The notes under the pieces: model-generated | Seen by the model: the letters and a program-made list of their open reading frames with translations, nothing else | What the model was told of the DNA's origin: nothing | Databases searched by the model: none | Translations under genes and position numbers: made by a program | Part shown: positions 55,451 to 64,000 of the stretch, in pieces | Numbering within the stretch: the stretch's first letter is position 1 | How the letters are laid out: each line of letters begins with the position of its first letter | DNA from: JACKAQ01 sp965227145 | Lineage (GTDB): Bacteria; Calditrichota; Calditrichia; RBG-13-44-9; J075 | Assembly (NCBI GenBank): GCA_965227145.1 | Contig: OZ245730.1 | Location: 2,480,001 to 2,544,000, forward strand | Direction: 5' to 3' | DNA: 64,000 nt

Positions 55451-57217
55451 GTGAACACCAACAAAACAACAGCTTTGCTAAACCGGCAATGGGGAAGTGC
55501 CATCATCGAAGCACTTTTCCGGAGCTCAATTGATTATTTTGTAATATCTCCCGGCTCGCGATCCACTCCGTTAACGATGGCTGTTGCCCGAAAAAAAAAG
55601 GTTAAATCAATCGTCTGTTTCGATGAGCGTGCAGCCGCATTTCATGCATTGGGATACGCCAGAGCAACCGGCAAACCTGCTGCGTTGATTTGCACATCCG
55701 GAACCGCTGCAGCCAATTATTATCCGGCAATTGTTGAAGCGGCAACCGATTGTCAACCGCTGATTGTTTTGACAGCCGATCGTCCACCCGAACTACGGGA
55801 AACCGGCGCTAATCAAACCATCCTGCAAACGGGCATGTTTGCCGATTATCCGCGTTGGACATTTGATTTTCCCGCGCCGGATAGCGCGGTATCACTCGCA
55901 ACCGTTTTTTCAACGATAATACACGCTGTTTTCCGCGCGACAAATTCCCCGGCTGGACCCGTCCATCTGAATTGCATGTTTCGCGAACCGTTTATTGATA
56001 CCGGTTTGATACCCGAAGCTGTTGATTTTACTGAAATTAAATCGACAACATATTCACAGGCGCGGCAACTGCCGGATGAAAATGCAATTATAAAATGCGC
56101 TGTGCAAATTACGACAGCGAAACAAAATCTGATTATTGCGGGAAGAGGTTTGGGTGCAATAGATATCGATGAAATTGCCAAGCTTGCCATTCGGCACAAC
56201 ATACCGGTTTTTGCTGATGTTCAGTCACGCTTTTATTCCCCAAATTTAATGAAGATGTCCGTTCCATATTTCGATCAGCTATTGCTTTCAACCACATTCA
56301 AAAATCAATTTCGACCGGATGTTGTAATTCAGTTTGGCGCGATGCCGGTTTCTAAACGGCTATCGCAGTGGATGAATGATGTGCGCCCCGAAAATTATAT
56401 GACAATTGCAAAGTCACCGTTTCGGTACGATCCGAATCATCAGGTCAGCGAGCGGATCGTTTGTGAACCGGCGGAATTTTGCAAATCGTTAAGTTCCCGA
56501 ATTGGCAACCCAATTGCATCACAAAAAGATAAATTTGATTTCAACGCAGTTACCCAAAAAGTCGAGCGATTGATTGAAAAACACGTCGATTCACAATCGG
56601 CTGAGGTTACCGAAATATCTGCCGCTCGGCAAATTATCAGCCACACAAAACCGCATAGCGGATTGTTTTTGGCATCGAGCATGCCCATCCGCGATGTCGA
56701 TATGTTTTGCAATCCCGTTGCAACGCCTTTGAGAGTTGCCGCAAATCGGGGTGCCAGCGGCATTGATGGGACGATAGCCACAGCTACCGGTTTCGCCACC
56801 GGATTACATTCACCGGTTACTGTATTGATTGGCGATCTCGCTCTATTGCATGACATGAATTCACTGGCGCTGCTGAATCACATCGAACAGCCATTGATAA
56901 TTGTTTTGATAAACAATAAAGGCGGCGGCATTTTTTCATTCCTCCCGGTTTCCGGCGAGAGTGATATTTTTGAACAATATTTCGGAACGCCGCATCATTT
57001 TGAATTTTCAAATTTGGCTCGACAATTTGGTTTGGCATATGCGCAGCCAAAAAATAATTCGGATTTCGCGGAAAAACATCTGGATTGGCAAAACAACGGC
57101 ATACGCGGAATTATCGAAATTCACACCTCACGCGCGGAAAATCATGCGCTGCACATCGCGTTACAAAATGAAATAAAACAATTGGTTGACGATATTTTAA
57201 CCGGGAGAAAATCATGA
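55451..57217 (+). CDS. menD: 2-succinyl-5-enolpyruvyl-6-hydroxy-3-cyclohexene-1-carboxylate synthase
   Basis: I place the start at GTG 55451, because the upstream frame from 55388 passes through the terminator. No strong ribosome site is visible. The protein is 588 residues with FDERAAAFHALGYARATGKPA near the thiamine-diphosphate Glu, and GDLALLHDMNSLALL plus INNKGGGIFSFLP as the Mg-ThDP motif. It makes the committed menaquinone precursor SEPHCHC from isochorismate and 2-oxoglutarate. No other men gene is in the window. It overlaps the next gene by four bases. Confidence 0.93.
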   Translation: MNTNKTTALLNRQWGSAIIEALFRSSIDYFVISPGSRSTPLTMAVARKKKVKSIVCFDERAAAFHALGYARATGKPAALICTSGTAAANYYPAIVEAATDCQPLIVLTADRPPELRETGANQTILQTGMFADYPRWTFDFPAPDSAVSLATVFSTIIHAVFRATNSPAGPVHLNCMFREPFIDTGLIPEAVDFTEIKSTTYSQARQLPDENAIIKCAVQITTAKQNLIIAGRGLGAIDIDEIAKLAIRHNIPVFADVQSRFYSPNLMKMSVPYFDQLLLSTTFKNQFRPDVVIQFGAMPVSKRLSQWMNDVRPENYMTIAKSPFRYDPNHQVSERIVCEPAEFCKSLSSRIGNPIASQKDKFDFNAVTQKVERLIEKHVDSQSAEVTEISAARQIISHTKPHSGLFLASSMPIRDVDMFCNPVATPLRVAANRGASGIDGTIATATGFATGLHSPVTVLIGDLALLHDMNSLALLNHIEQPLIIVLINNKGGGIFSFLPVSGESDIFEQYFGTPHHFEFSNLARQFGLAYAQPKNNSDFAEKHLDWQNNGIRGIIEIHTSRAENHALHIALQNEIKQLVDDILTGRKS

Positions 57218-58077
57218 AAATCGCATTATTGGGCACCGGTTTGATGGGCTATCCGATGGCTGAGCAGTTGGTTGCAACGGGTCACGATGCGATTGTCTGG
57301 AATCGCACCCGCGAAAAAGCGTTGCCATTGAGCGACATCGGTGCGCAAGTTGCTGTTTCTGCGAAAGATGCAATCGAGGCTGCGGAAATAATTATCCTGA
57401 TGTTCAGCGACGGAAAAGCTATTTCAGATACACTGTTTCCGGTTGTCAACGCCCCAAAATTTGACGGGAAAACGGTGCTGCAAATGGGCACTATTTCGCC
57501 GGATGAAAGCAAATTGATCCATTCGCGAATTGTAAAATCGGGCGGGGAGTATCTGGAAGCACCGGTTTTGGGCAGCGTGCCGCAAGTGCGGGAACGCCGG
57601 CTGATTGTTATGGTCGGCTCGACGTTGGCGCAATTCCAGCAACACGAATCGATATTCAGAATATTTGGATCGGATATTTATTGGATCGGGGAAATCGGAC
57701 ATGCAGCAACCTTGAAACTGGCACTAAACCACCTGATTGCAGCAGAAACCGCAGCGTTTTCCCTCAGCCTCGGCTTGGTTCGTTCTGCGGGTGTGGATGT
57801 AGATATGTTCATGAGCGTACTGCGGCGCAGCGCACTGTATGCGCCCACATTCGATAAAAAGCTCGATAATTATTTAACACGTCAATTTGACACCGCTAAT
57901 TTTCCCGTTCAATGGCTGCTAAAAGATGTCGGGCTGGTGCTGCAGGAAGCTGGCAAATTAAAGCTCGATACACGGGCAATTGCTGCAATTCATGAAATAT
58001 TGAACGATAGCAATATAAAATCTGCGAAAAAAGATTACTCGGCATTATACAACATCATTCATCCCGACAATAAATAG
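57214..58077 (+). CDS. NAD(P)-dependent beta-hydroxyacid dehydrogenase family protein
   Basis: The protein has 287 residues. It starts with the Rossmann motif ALLGTGLMGYPMAEQLVATGH and has APVLGSVPQVRERRLIVMVG, plus the catalytic-region Lys in GHAATLKLALNHLIAAE, typical of the 3-hydroxyisobutyrate dehydrogenase and glyoxylate/succinic semialdehyde reductase group. It overlaps menD by ATGA. The catalytic Lys and the Asn of KLALNH are present. Its substrate is probably a short hydroxyacid or semialdehyde. No link to menaquinone synthesis is known. Confidence 0.87.
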   Translation: MKIALLGTGLMGYPMAEQLVATGHDAIVWNRTREKALPLSDIGAQVAVSAKDAIEAAEIIILMFSDGKAISDTLFPVVNAPKFDGKTVLQMGTISPDESKLIHSRIVKSGGEYLEAPVLGSVPQVRERRLIVMVGSTLAQFQQHESIFRIFGSDIYWIGEIGHAATLKLALNHLIAAETAAFSLSLGLVRSAGVDVDMFMSVLRRSALYAPTFDKKLDNYLTRQFDTANFPVQWLLKDVGLVLQEAGKLKLDTRAIAAIHEILNDSNIKSAKKDYSALYNIIHPDNK

Positions 58078-58092
58078 AGCGGATCGCATTCA

Positions 58093-58848
58093 ATGGAAAT
58101 TTGGCAAGTGTTTATGTTATTCGGCATCGGCTCCGTTGCGGGCATGATAAATGTAATGGCCGGCGGCGGCTCAACACTAACATTACCGGCGCTGATTTTT
58201 TTGGGGCTGGACGGCGCAACCGCCAACGGAACCAACCGTATTGCGATATTTATCCAAAATATCGCAGCGATACTTTCGTTCCGGGGCGAAAACGTACACC
58301 AATTTCGCACCAGTTTCAAATTGGCGGTTTGGACATTGCCCGGCGCGGTCATCGGCGCGATGGCAGCGGTTCGCATCAGCGATGAATGGTTCCAGAAAAT
58401 TCTGGGCGTTGTGCTCATTTTTGTGGTTATTTCGATGATGTTTTCACCCAATGGGAAAAAAGGGAATCTTCTTTCTGAAGCGCAATTAAAAAAACGAACC
58501 TGGTTTGTTTATCCATCCTTATTTCTGGTGGGATTTTACGGCGGTTTTATTCAGGTTGGCATCGGCTTCATTTTAATGGCGATTCTTTTCCATCTGATGC
58601 GGCTCGATTTGTTGCTGGTCAACATGCACAAGGTTTTTATCGTTCTGGTTTATACGCTCCCGGCGCTCCTGATTTTTATCTGGAATGGCAATGTGGACTG
58701 GGCGTTGGGATTGAGCCTGGCAGCCGGAAATTCGTTTGGCGGTTGGTGGGCTGCCAAATTATCCGTCAAAAAAGGGGATCGCTTTATTCGATATTTTTTA
58801 TTTGGCGCCGTTTTATTTATGGCTGGCAAGCTTCTGGAATTGTATTAG
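58093..58848 (+). CDS. TauE/SafE family sulfite/anion exporter
   Basis: This 251-residue membrane protein has about eight helices. GSVAGMINVMAGGGSTLTLPALIFLGLDGATANGTNRI is the signature of the first TauE/SafE repeat, and GFYGGFIQVGIGFILMAILFHLMRLDLLLVNMHKV that of the second. Members export sulfite or sulfoacetate or import other organic anions. It lies 15 bases after the dehydrogenase gene and may share its transcript. The substrate is not inferable. Confidence 0.88.
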   Translation: MEIWQVFMLFGIGSVAGMINVMAGGGSTLTLPALIFLGLDGATANGTNRIAIFIQNIAAILSFRGENVHQFRTSFKLAVWTLPGAVIGAMAAVRISDEWFQKILGVVLIFVVISMMFSPNGKKGNLLSEAQLKKRTWFVYPSLFLVGFYGGFIQVGIGFILMAILFHLMRLDLLLVNMHKVFIVLVYTLPALLIFIWNGNVDWALGLSLAAGNSFGGWWAAKLSVKKGDRFIRYFLFGAVLFMAGKLLELY

Positions 58849-59017
58849 CCAGTATTGTCCACCTTTTTTTGCTTGACAAAAACTCGGATTTTGTCGAATT
58901 TATACGGTCTGGAGCAAAAAGCAGGAACTTGTTTGACATAAAATTGTAACAAACCTGCATTTGATGAATCAAAAGAATTAACAATAGATTTAATGATTTG
59001 ATACAGGAGATTTTCTG

Positions 59018-59359
59018 ATGGTAGGAACAGAATTAAACTTGAACATAACCGAAAAAGCCAAAAAACAGATTGCCAAAATCATGGTTGACGATGGCAAAGA
59101 GGGCTGGTATTTGCGGGTTGGTGTGAAATCCGGAGGTTGCTCCGGATTAAATTATTACATGGAATTTAAAGAAGAAGTACTCGTAAACGACAATATTGTT
59201 GACTATGGCGATTTCAAATTGTGCATCGACGTGTTCAGCGGGATGTATTTGAATGGCAGCGAACTGGATTATCGCGATGGGCTGAATGGCACAGGGTTCA
59301 CATGGCACAACCCTAACGCCAGCAGAACCTGTGGCTGCGGTGAATCGTTTTCGGCATAA
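59018..59359 (+). CDS. HesB/IscA/ErpA-type iron-sulfur carrier protein
   Basis: This 113-residue A-type carrier has the three conserved cysteines in SGGCSGLNY (C41) and CGCG (C105, C107), which bind an Fe-S cluster before passing it to target enzymes. The length and the DFKLCIDVFSGMYLNGSELDYRDGL segment fit IscA/ErpA. CAGGAG lies upstream. The next gene, DUF2480, starts 12 bases later and may be a co-factor of cluster assembly. No iscS/iscU/suf genes are in the window. Confidence 0.93.
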   Translation: MVGTELNLNITEKAKKQIAKIMVDDGKEGWYLRVGVKSGGCSGLNYYMEFKEEVLVNDNIVDYGDFKLCIDVFSGMYLNGSELDYRDGLNGTGFTWHNPNASRTCGCGESFSA

Positions 59360-59371
59360 CGGAGATAAAAA

Positions 59372-59635
59372 ATGGCAGTTGCAAAAACCCAAACCATCGA
59401 TATCCGCGATTTTTTTGACAACGGCATCATCCGCGAAAAAAGCTTTCGCGAAAAAATTGACGCCATCGATTGGAAAGAATTTCAGGATAACAAAGTTGTG
59501 ATTACCGGATGTGATCATGTGCCAATCCCCACATGGGCGTACATGATGCTGGCAGCGCACCTTTCGCCATATGCCAAACGCATTTTTTGGGGTGAACCGT
59601 GCAGCGCCGTTCCGATTTTTGTTCGCGGAAAATAA
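59372..59635 (+). CDS. DUF2480-like protein
   Basis: The protein has 87 residues with GGAG before the ATG. KSFREKIDAIDWKEFQDNKVVITGC, VPIPTWAYMMLAAHLSPYAKRIFWGEPCSAVPIFVRGK resembles the DUF2480 core found in Bacteroidota, where members are usually about 165 residues. This copy is about half that length, yet it looks like a complete domain. Two Cys (near residues 47 and 77) are notable given the Fe-S carrier next door. The function is unknown. Confidence 0.72.
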   Translation: MAVAKTQTIDIRDFFDNGIIREKSFREKIDAIDWKEFQDNKVVITGCDHVPIPTWAYMMLAAHLSPYAKRIFWGEPCSAVPIFVRGK

Positions 59636-59657
59636 ATTTTTCACTACAGTTGAAATC

Positions 59658-59689
59658 AAAAAGCAGGTCATTTTCGGCCTGCTTTTTTT
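59658..59689 (+). terminator. Terminator after the Fe-S carrier/DUF2480 pair
   Basis: A 10-base-pair stem (59658-59667 with 59678-59687, loop of ten) ends in a seven-base T run. Confidence 0.88.
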
Positions 59690-59761
59690 GTTTGAATACG
59701 GAAACAGCTTGCGATCGATTTTCCCGGTGGCTTAATTTGATCCTCAAAATGAGATATTTTC

Positions 59762-61609
59762 ATGAAAACTAACGCAGTAATTGAAGAAAAATTAGCCAAT
59801 TTGCCGACACTGCCGGGCGTTTATTTGTATCGAAATGAAAACGATAAAATATTATATGTCGGCAAAGCCAAAAACCTGCGGAGCAGGGTTCGCAGCTATT
59901 TTCAGGATGGCGCCAATCTCGATCCGCGCAAACAGCGGATGGTTCGTCAAATTCGCGATCTCGATACCATTTTGGTCGACTCCGAAGTTGAGGCGCTGAT
60001 TCTCGAAGCGAATCTCATCAAAGAACACAAACCGCGATATAATGTTACCCTAAAAGACGATAAATCATACCCTTACATCCGCATTACCAATGAGCCGTTT
60101 CCGCGCGTTTTTGTTACCCGGCGAATTATTCGCGATGGCTCGCGCTATTTGGGTCCATACACGGAAGTTCGGCAACTGCGTTACATCGTTAAATCGATGA
60201 ACAAGATTTTCCCGGTGCGATCCTGCAAATTTTTCCTCGATGACGATGTGATCGCCAAAAAGAAGGTGAAAATTTGCCTCGATTATCACATCAAACGCTG
60301 CCAGGGACCTTGCGAAGGATTTGTCAGCTCCGCGGATTATACGGCGATGATTCGCCAGGTCGAGCAATTTTTGCGCGGAAAAACCCGCGATTTGCTCCGC
60401 GAATTGAACGAGCGCATGCAATCTGAAGCTGAAAAAATGAATTTTGAGGAAGCCGCTCGCATCCGCGATCAAATAAAAATGATCGACGAGTATCATTTTA
60501 TTTCCCAAAAAGTGGTGCTTCGCGATGAGGAAGATCGCGATGTAATTGCCCTGGCTATCGATGAAGATGACGGCTGTGCGGTGGTTTTTCGGATTCGCGA
60601 CGGCAAGGTTGTCGGGCGCCAGCATTTTTATCTCGATAACGTTGCCGAGCAACCCACAGAAATCGTGCTGACAACATTTATTCAGCAATATTATCTGAAA
60701 GTGGATCAATTTCCGCGACAAATTCTGTTGCCGGAAAGTGTGGGAGAGGATCAATCTGTTATCGAAAATTGGCTCTCCGAACAATCCGGACATAAAATTG
60801 AATTGAACGTTCCCCAGATTGGCGAAAAACGAAAATTGATCAGCCTTTGCCAAAAAAATGCAAAATTTTTGCTCGACGAGCTGATGCTCCAAAAAATGCA
60901 GTTAAAAGATCACATTCCGCACAGCGTTCAGCAATTACAGAAAAATCTGAATATGGAACATCCGCCACGGCGGATCGACGGATTCGATATTTCCAATATT
61001 CACGGCAAAGATGCAGTTGCCTCGATGGTTTGTTTTATCGACGGACGACCGCGCAAAAGCGAATACCGGATTTTCAAAATCCGCAGCAAAGATACGCCGG
61101 ATGACTTCGCGATGATGCACGAAGCCGTTTTCCGGCGCTACAAACGGGTGCTCGCGGAAAAGCTGGAAATGCCTGATCTTATTTTGATCGACGGTGGAAA
61201 AGGGCAGCTAAGCAGCGCAGTTGCGGCGCTTAGGGAAGCGGGTGTCGATGTTGCCAAACAACCGGTTATCGGGCTCGCCAAACGATTGGAAGAAGTTTTT
61301 GTGCCGGAACAATCCGATCCGTTGAACATTCCAAAAAGCTCCACCGGTCTGAAATTGTTGCAACAAACCCGCGACGAAGCGCACCGTTTTGCGATTACCC
61401 ATTTCCGCAAACAGCACAAAAAATCGCAACTGAAATCGCCCCTGGACGATGTGCCCGGCATTGGTCCGGCGCGCAAAAACCATTTGCTAAAAACTTTCGG
61501 ATCGCTGAAACGGCTTCGGGAAGCGGCGCCGGATGAATTGCAAAAACAGGGTAAATTGCCCGAAAATCTCGCCCGCGAATTGTGGGAATTTCTCCAAAAA
61601 TCTGACTAA
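59762..61609 (+). CDS. uvrC: Excinuclease ABC subunit C
   Basis: The 615-residue length is normal for UvrC. The N-terminal GIY-YIG nuclease domain reads LPGVYLYRNENDKILYVGKAKNLRSRVRSYF. A UVR helical region (MNFEEAARIRDQIKMIDE) lies near residue 225. The RNase H-like nuclease domain includes GFDISNIHGKDAVASMVCFIDG and LILIDGGKGQLSSA. HhH motifs (PLDDVPGIGPARKNHLLKTFGSLKRLREA) end the chain. It makes both cuts in nucleotide excision repair. No uvrA or uvrB is nearby. Confidence 0.96.
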   Translation: MKTNAVIEEKLANLPTLPGVYLYRNENDKILYVGKAKNLRSRVRSYFQDGANLDPRKQRMVRQIRDLDTILVDSEVEALILEANLIKEHKPRYNVTLKDDKSYPYIRITNEPFPRVFVTRRIIRDGSRYLGPYTEVRQLRYIVKSMNKIFPVRSCKFFLDDDVIAKKKVKICLDYHIKRCQGPCEGFVSSADYTAMIRQVEQFLRGKTRDLLRELNERMQSEAEKMNFEEAARIRDQIKMIDEYHFISQKVVLRDEEDRDVIALAIDEDDGCAVVFRIRDGKVVGRQHFYLDNVAEQPTEIVLTTFIQQYYLKVDQFPRQILLPESVGEDQSVIENWLSEQSGHKIELNVPQIGEKRKLISLCQKNAKFLLDELMLQKMQLKDHIPHSVQQLQKNLNMEHPPRRIDGFDISNIHGKDAVASMVCFIDGRPRKSEYRIFKIRSKDTPDDFAMMHEAVFRRYKRVLAEKLEMPDLILIDGGKGQLSSAVAALREAGVDVAKQPVIGLAKRLEEVFVPEQSDPLNIPKSSTGLKLLQQTRDEAHRFAITHFRKQHKKSQLKSPLDDVPGIGPARKNHLLKTFGSLKRLREAAPDELQKQGKLPENLARELWEFLQKSD

Positions 61610-61626
61610 ATTTGCCGGAGGTGCTG

Positions 61627-62955
61627 ATGGGTTATCTCGTTTTTTCGGACGAATGGAACCGTGCTTTCGCGGATCAAATCAACCAAAATGACGCGTATCG
61701 AAAAGCTGCCGCCGATTGGGAATGGCCGTTGGTACTAATGCTGGAACCGGAAAATACCGGCGTTTGGCTCGATTTGTATCGCGGAGAATGCCGCTCAGCC
61801 CGCACAATTTCTGCTAATGATTGGGAGGTTGCCGATTACGCAATTTCCACAAATCTGGCGCAGTGGCGACAAATTTTATCCGGCGAACGCGATCCGATAA
61901 TGGCGTTAATGCGCGGCAAGCTGAACCTGCGACGCGGCAAATTGCTCAAACTGGCGCGATACGGTTCGGCTGCCAAACAACTGGTTGCGTCTGCGGCAAA
62001 AATTCCAACTGTTTTTCCCGGCGAAATAACGGGCACTTCAACCGAAATTATATCACCAAAATCTATCGCAAATCAGAATGACAAAATTTATGTGACAACG
62101 AGTCCGGCCGGACTCGATCAGGATTCATTTCCGATGAAGCTGTATCACAAAGCCAAACGGTTGGGAATCTGGAATCCGCAAGATATTGATTTTTCTGAAG
62201 ATATCATTCAATGGCAAACCTTCGATCCCACAGAAAAAGAAGTGCTGCTGCACCTTTCCGCGCTGTTTCAGGCTGGCGAAGAATCTGTCACGCGTGATTT
62301 ATTGCCGCTGATGATGGTAATCGCCAAAGAGGGGAGGATTGAGGAAGAAATGTTCCTGACCACTTTTTTATGGGAAGAAGCCAAACACACCGAGTTTTTC
62401 CGGCGATTTTTGGACGAAGTTGCACAGGACAACAGCGATTTAAGCCGTTTTCACACCCAAAATTACCGCAGCATTTTTTATGACGCATTGCCAACGGCGA
62501 TGGACGCATTGCTGACAGATGCATCGCCGGCGGCGCAAATTCGTGCATCGGTTACCTACAATATGATTGTCGAGGGCACACTGGCGGAAACGGGATATCA
62601 TGCATACTTCCAAATGCTGTCAGATAACGATTTGTTGCCGGGGCTTCGCGAAGGCATCGGTTATCTGAAACGGGATGAATCGCGACATATCGCGTACGGG
62701 ATATATTTGCTATCGCGATTGGTGAATGCGGAACCGGCACTGTGGCAAACGCTGGAACACCAAATGGAACAATTGCTGGAGCCGGCGCTGGAAATCATCA
62801 ACGAGTTGTTTGCGGCATATCAGCCAATACCCTTTGGATTGAAACAGGATACCTTCATCGATTTTGCGATGAACCAGTTCAACCATCGCATGAACCGGAT
62901 CGAAAAAGCCCGCGATACCCAGGTTGTCGATTTTAATTTTGATCAATCCGACTGA
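61627..62955 (+). CDS. Fusion of an SCP2 sterol-carrier domain with an R2-like ligand-binding oxidase (R2lox)
   Basis: The start is ATG 61627, just after GGAGGTG; the TTG at 61612 is unlikely. The protein is 442 residues. Residues 1 to about 120 match the SCP2 lipid-binding fold (WLDLYRGECRSAR, ILSGERDPIMALMRGKLNLRRG). Residues about 165-442 form an R2-type ferritin-like oxidase. The R2lox metal ligands are all present: E218, E251, H254, E316, E351 and H354. V221 and Y311 match the Val-Tyr pair that forms the ether cross-link in Mn/Fe R2lox enzymes. The substrate is likely lipid-like, with the SCP2 domain perhaps delivering it. It starts right after uvrC. Confidence 0.88.
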   Translation: MGYLVFSDEWNRAFADQINQNDAYRKAAADWEWPLVLMLEPENTGVWLDLYRGECRSARTISANDWEVADYAISTNLAQWRQILSGERDPIMALMRGKLNLRRGKLLKLARYGSAAKQLVASAAKIPTVFPGEITGTSTEIISPKSIANQNDKIYVTTSPAGLDQDSFPMKLYHKAKRLGIWNPQDIDFSEDIIQWQTFDPTEKEVLLHLSALFQAGEESVTRDLLPLMMVIAKEGRIEEEMFLTTFLWEEAKHTEFFRRFLDEVAQDNSDLSRFHTQNYRSIFYDALPTAMDALLTDASPAAQIRASVTYNMIVEGTLAETGYHAYFQMLSDNDLLPGLREGIGYLKRDESRHIAYGIYLLSRLVNAEPALWQTLEHQMEQLLEPALEIINELFAAYQPIPFGLKQDTFIDFAMNQFNHRMNRIEKARDTQVVDFNFDQSD

Positions 62956-63204
62956 TTTCTCCGGTGAAAGTTTTTACTTTCGGGCTGAAAAACAAAACCT
63001 TTCCTAACGCATCAACAGTGTGGTGCAGGCTGCGTTTTCACGAAAAAGCAGCACGAAACCCTTAAAATCTCATTATTTTGTTTATATTTCCGGATTCCTG
63101 TCGAAGATAAATCTCTAAAGCAATTTTACAGCTCTTATTTCAAGATAAATTTTGTGTTTATCTAATTTTCAAAAAAAATTGTTAATCGTACAAACGAGGC
63201 ATTC

Positions 63205-64000
63205 ATGTTACCAAAAATTGATGTTAATCCCAACACACTATTTGCAGGGAATAAAGGTCTGCCACCATTGCCGGAAGTGGTCACAAAAATTCAGGAAATG
63301 ATTCGCACAGACAATGTGGATCTCAAAAAAATTTCGGAAATGGTTACCAGCGATGTTTCATTGGTAACCCAAATACTTAAAATTGTGAACTCGGCATATT
63401 ACGGATTAACCCGCGATGTTACCAACCTGCGTTTTGCTATTGCATATCTTGGCATTAATGAAATTTACCGGATTGTGATGTCACTTTCGGTCGTTTCTTC
63501 GTTTAATGTGAAAGACAAAGCGGAGTTAAAAGACTTTTGGCGGCACTCCTTTTACACCGCGCTTTGCACAAAAAAACTGGCGAAAGTATATGCCCGGTTG
63601 GAAGAAATTGAGGATTTGTGGTCCTGTTCGCTGCTGCACGATGTCGGAAAACTGGTATATTTGCAGTTTTATCCCAATCACTATGTGGCTATCAAAAATT
63701 TAAGCCGCGAAAAAGGTATCGTGTTCAGCGATGCCGAAAAAATGCTGGAAGCGCCTTCCAGTTCCTATTTGGGAACAGCTTTGGCAGATCACTGGAAACT
63801 GCCTGCGCAAATTCGCGAAGCCTGCGAATATCATACGCTTGGCGATCTGGAAAATCTTGACCCGAACCACCCGCGAACGGAATTCCGGCGAATTATATGT
63901 TTGGGAAATTTGTTCAGTCAATTTTCTGAAGGCTTTTTAGCTGACGAACAAAAAGAGAAGATTATGCAAACGATCATCGATAAAACCGGCTGCAGCAATG
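63205..64000 (+). CDS. HDOD domain protein (partial, runs off right edge)
   Basis: The frame is open from ATG 63205 (ACGAGG upstream) to the window end, at least 265 residues. LPPLPEVVTKIQEMIRTDNVDLKKISEMVTSDVSLVTQILKIVNSAYYGL is the HDOD start, with SCSLLHDVGKLVYLQFYPNHY further on. HDOD proteins relate to HD hydrolases, usually lack catalytic activity and take part in signalling. Any output domain would lie beyond the edge. The rest of the gene is missing. Confidence 0.9.
   Translation, partial: MLPKIDVNPNTLFAGNKGLPPLPEVVTKIQEMIRTDNVDLKKISEMVTSDVSLVTQILKIVNSAYYGLTRDVTNLRFAIAYLGINEIYRIVMSLSVVSSFNVKDKAELKDFWRHSFYTALCTKKLAKVYARLEEIEDLWSCSLLHDVGKLVYLQFYPNHYVAIKNLSREKGIVFSDAEKMLEAPSSSYLGTALADHWKLPAQIREACEYHTLGDLENLDPNHPRTEFRRIICLGNLFSQFSEGFLADEQKEKIMQTIIDKTGCSN

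Noticed and set aside
58873..58961. Two TTGACA words upstream of the Fe-S carrier gene
   Set aside because: Neither has a good -10 box at 16-18 bases, so I do not call a promoter.
60065..60892. A 275-residue minus-strand frame opposite uvrC
   Set aside because: It is antisense to a confident uvrC, has no start site or domain, and follows from the codon bias of the true strand.
1..64000. tRNA, rRNA, CRISPR arrays, insertion sequences or prophage
   Set aside because: None was recognised on either strand by eye; the phage-holin name at 46564 refers to a chromosomal YvlD-type membrane protein. A tRNAscan or Infernal run would settle this.

Overview
The window looks like a chromosomal segment of a Gram-negative bacterium of the FCB group, most likely Calditrichota or a close relative such as KSB1 or Ignavibacteriota. 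The evidence is an outer membrane (lpxB, two TonB-dependent receptors, an Omp85-type barrel protein), families common in Bacteroidota-like lineages (DUF4249, DUF4837, DUF2480, DUF2723, NagB fused to PIG-L), a type IX-like C-terminal sorting domain of the 'YPNPFNP' kind, menaquinone synthesis and a Ccm cytochrome c system. No rRNA, tRNA, insertion sequence, prophage or CRISPR array was seen. The taxonomic call is inference from gene families only.

Layout. Positions 1-6.9 kb (minus strand) hold a truncated Omp85-type protein with a kinase-like domain, then a three-gene set (DUF885 peptidase-like protein, APC permease, aldo/keto reductase fused to a Rid domain). Positions 7.0-17.3 kb (minus) hold a compact six-gene set for peptidoglycan and amino-sugar salvage: a NagZ-AmiE-like fusion lipoprotein, two Na+/solute symporters, a PhyH-type dioxygenase, MurQ, and a NagB-PIG-L fusion. 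A strong terminator follows it. A divergent AraC regulator, a NagX/HGSNAT-like acetyltransferase, a PD40 propeller and a large secreted amidase (17.6-23.3 kb, plus) extend the same theme.

Positions 23.7-28.7 kb encode a membrane glycosylation set (GT2, DUF2723, flippase-like protein), followed by a DUF4837 lipoprotein and a PfkB kinase. Positions 30.9-33.8 kb (minus) hold a lipoprotein and a TonB-dependent receptor. Positions 34.2-39.0 kb are thrABC, and 39.0-40.8 kb (minus) are etfBA. Positions 41.1-44.8 kb are a translation cluster (rplM-rpsI-rpsB-tsf-pyrH-frr), followed by lpxB.

Positions 46-50.3 kb hold small membrane and unknown proteins and a TonB receptor/DUF4249 pair. Positions 50.4-55.4 kb are a Ccm heme-handling operon whose CcmE has Cys in place of the heme-binding His. 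Positions 55.4-58.9 kb are menD, a beta-hydroxyacid dehydrogenase and a TauE-like exporter. Positions 59-59.6 kb hold an A-type Fe-S carrier and a DUF2480 protein. Positions 59.8-63 kb hold uvrC and a fusion of an SCP2 sterol-carrier domain with an R2lox Mn/Fe oxidase. The window ends inside an HDOD protein.

The most notable items are the SCP2-R2lox fusion, the peptidoglycan salvage cluster with a possible two-step NagB-PIG-L enzyme, the AKR-Rid fusion lacking the Rid arginine, the kinase-like/Omp85 protein, and the CxxxY CcmE.
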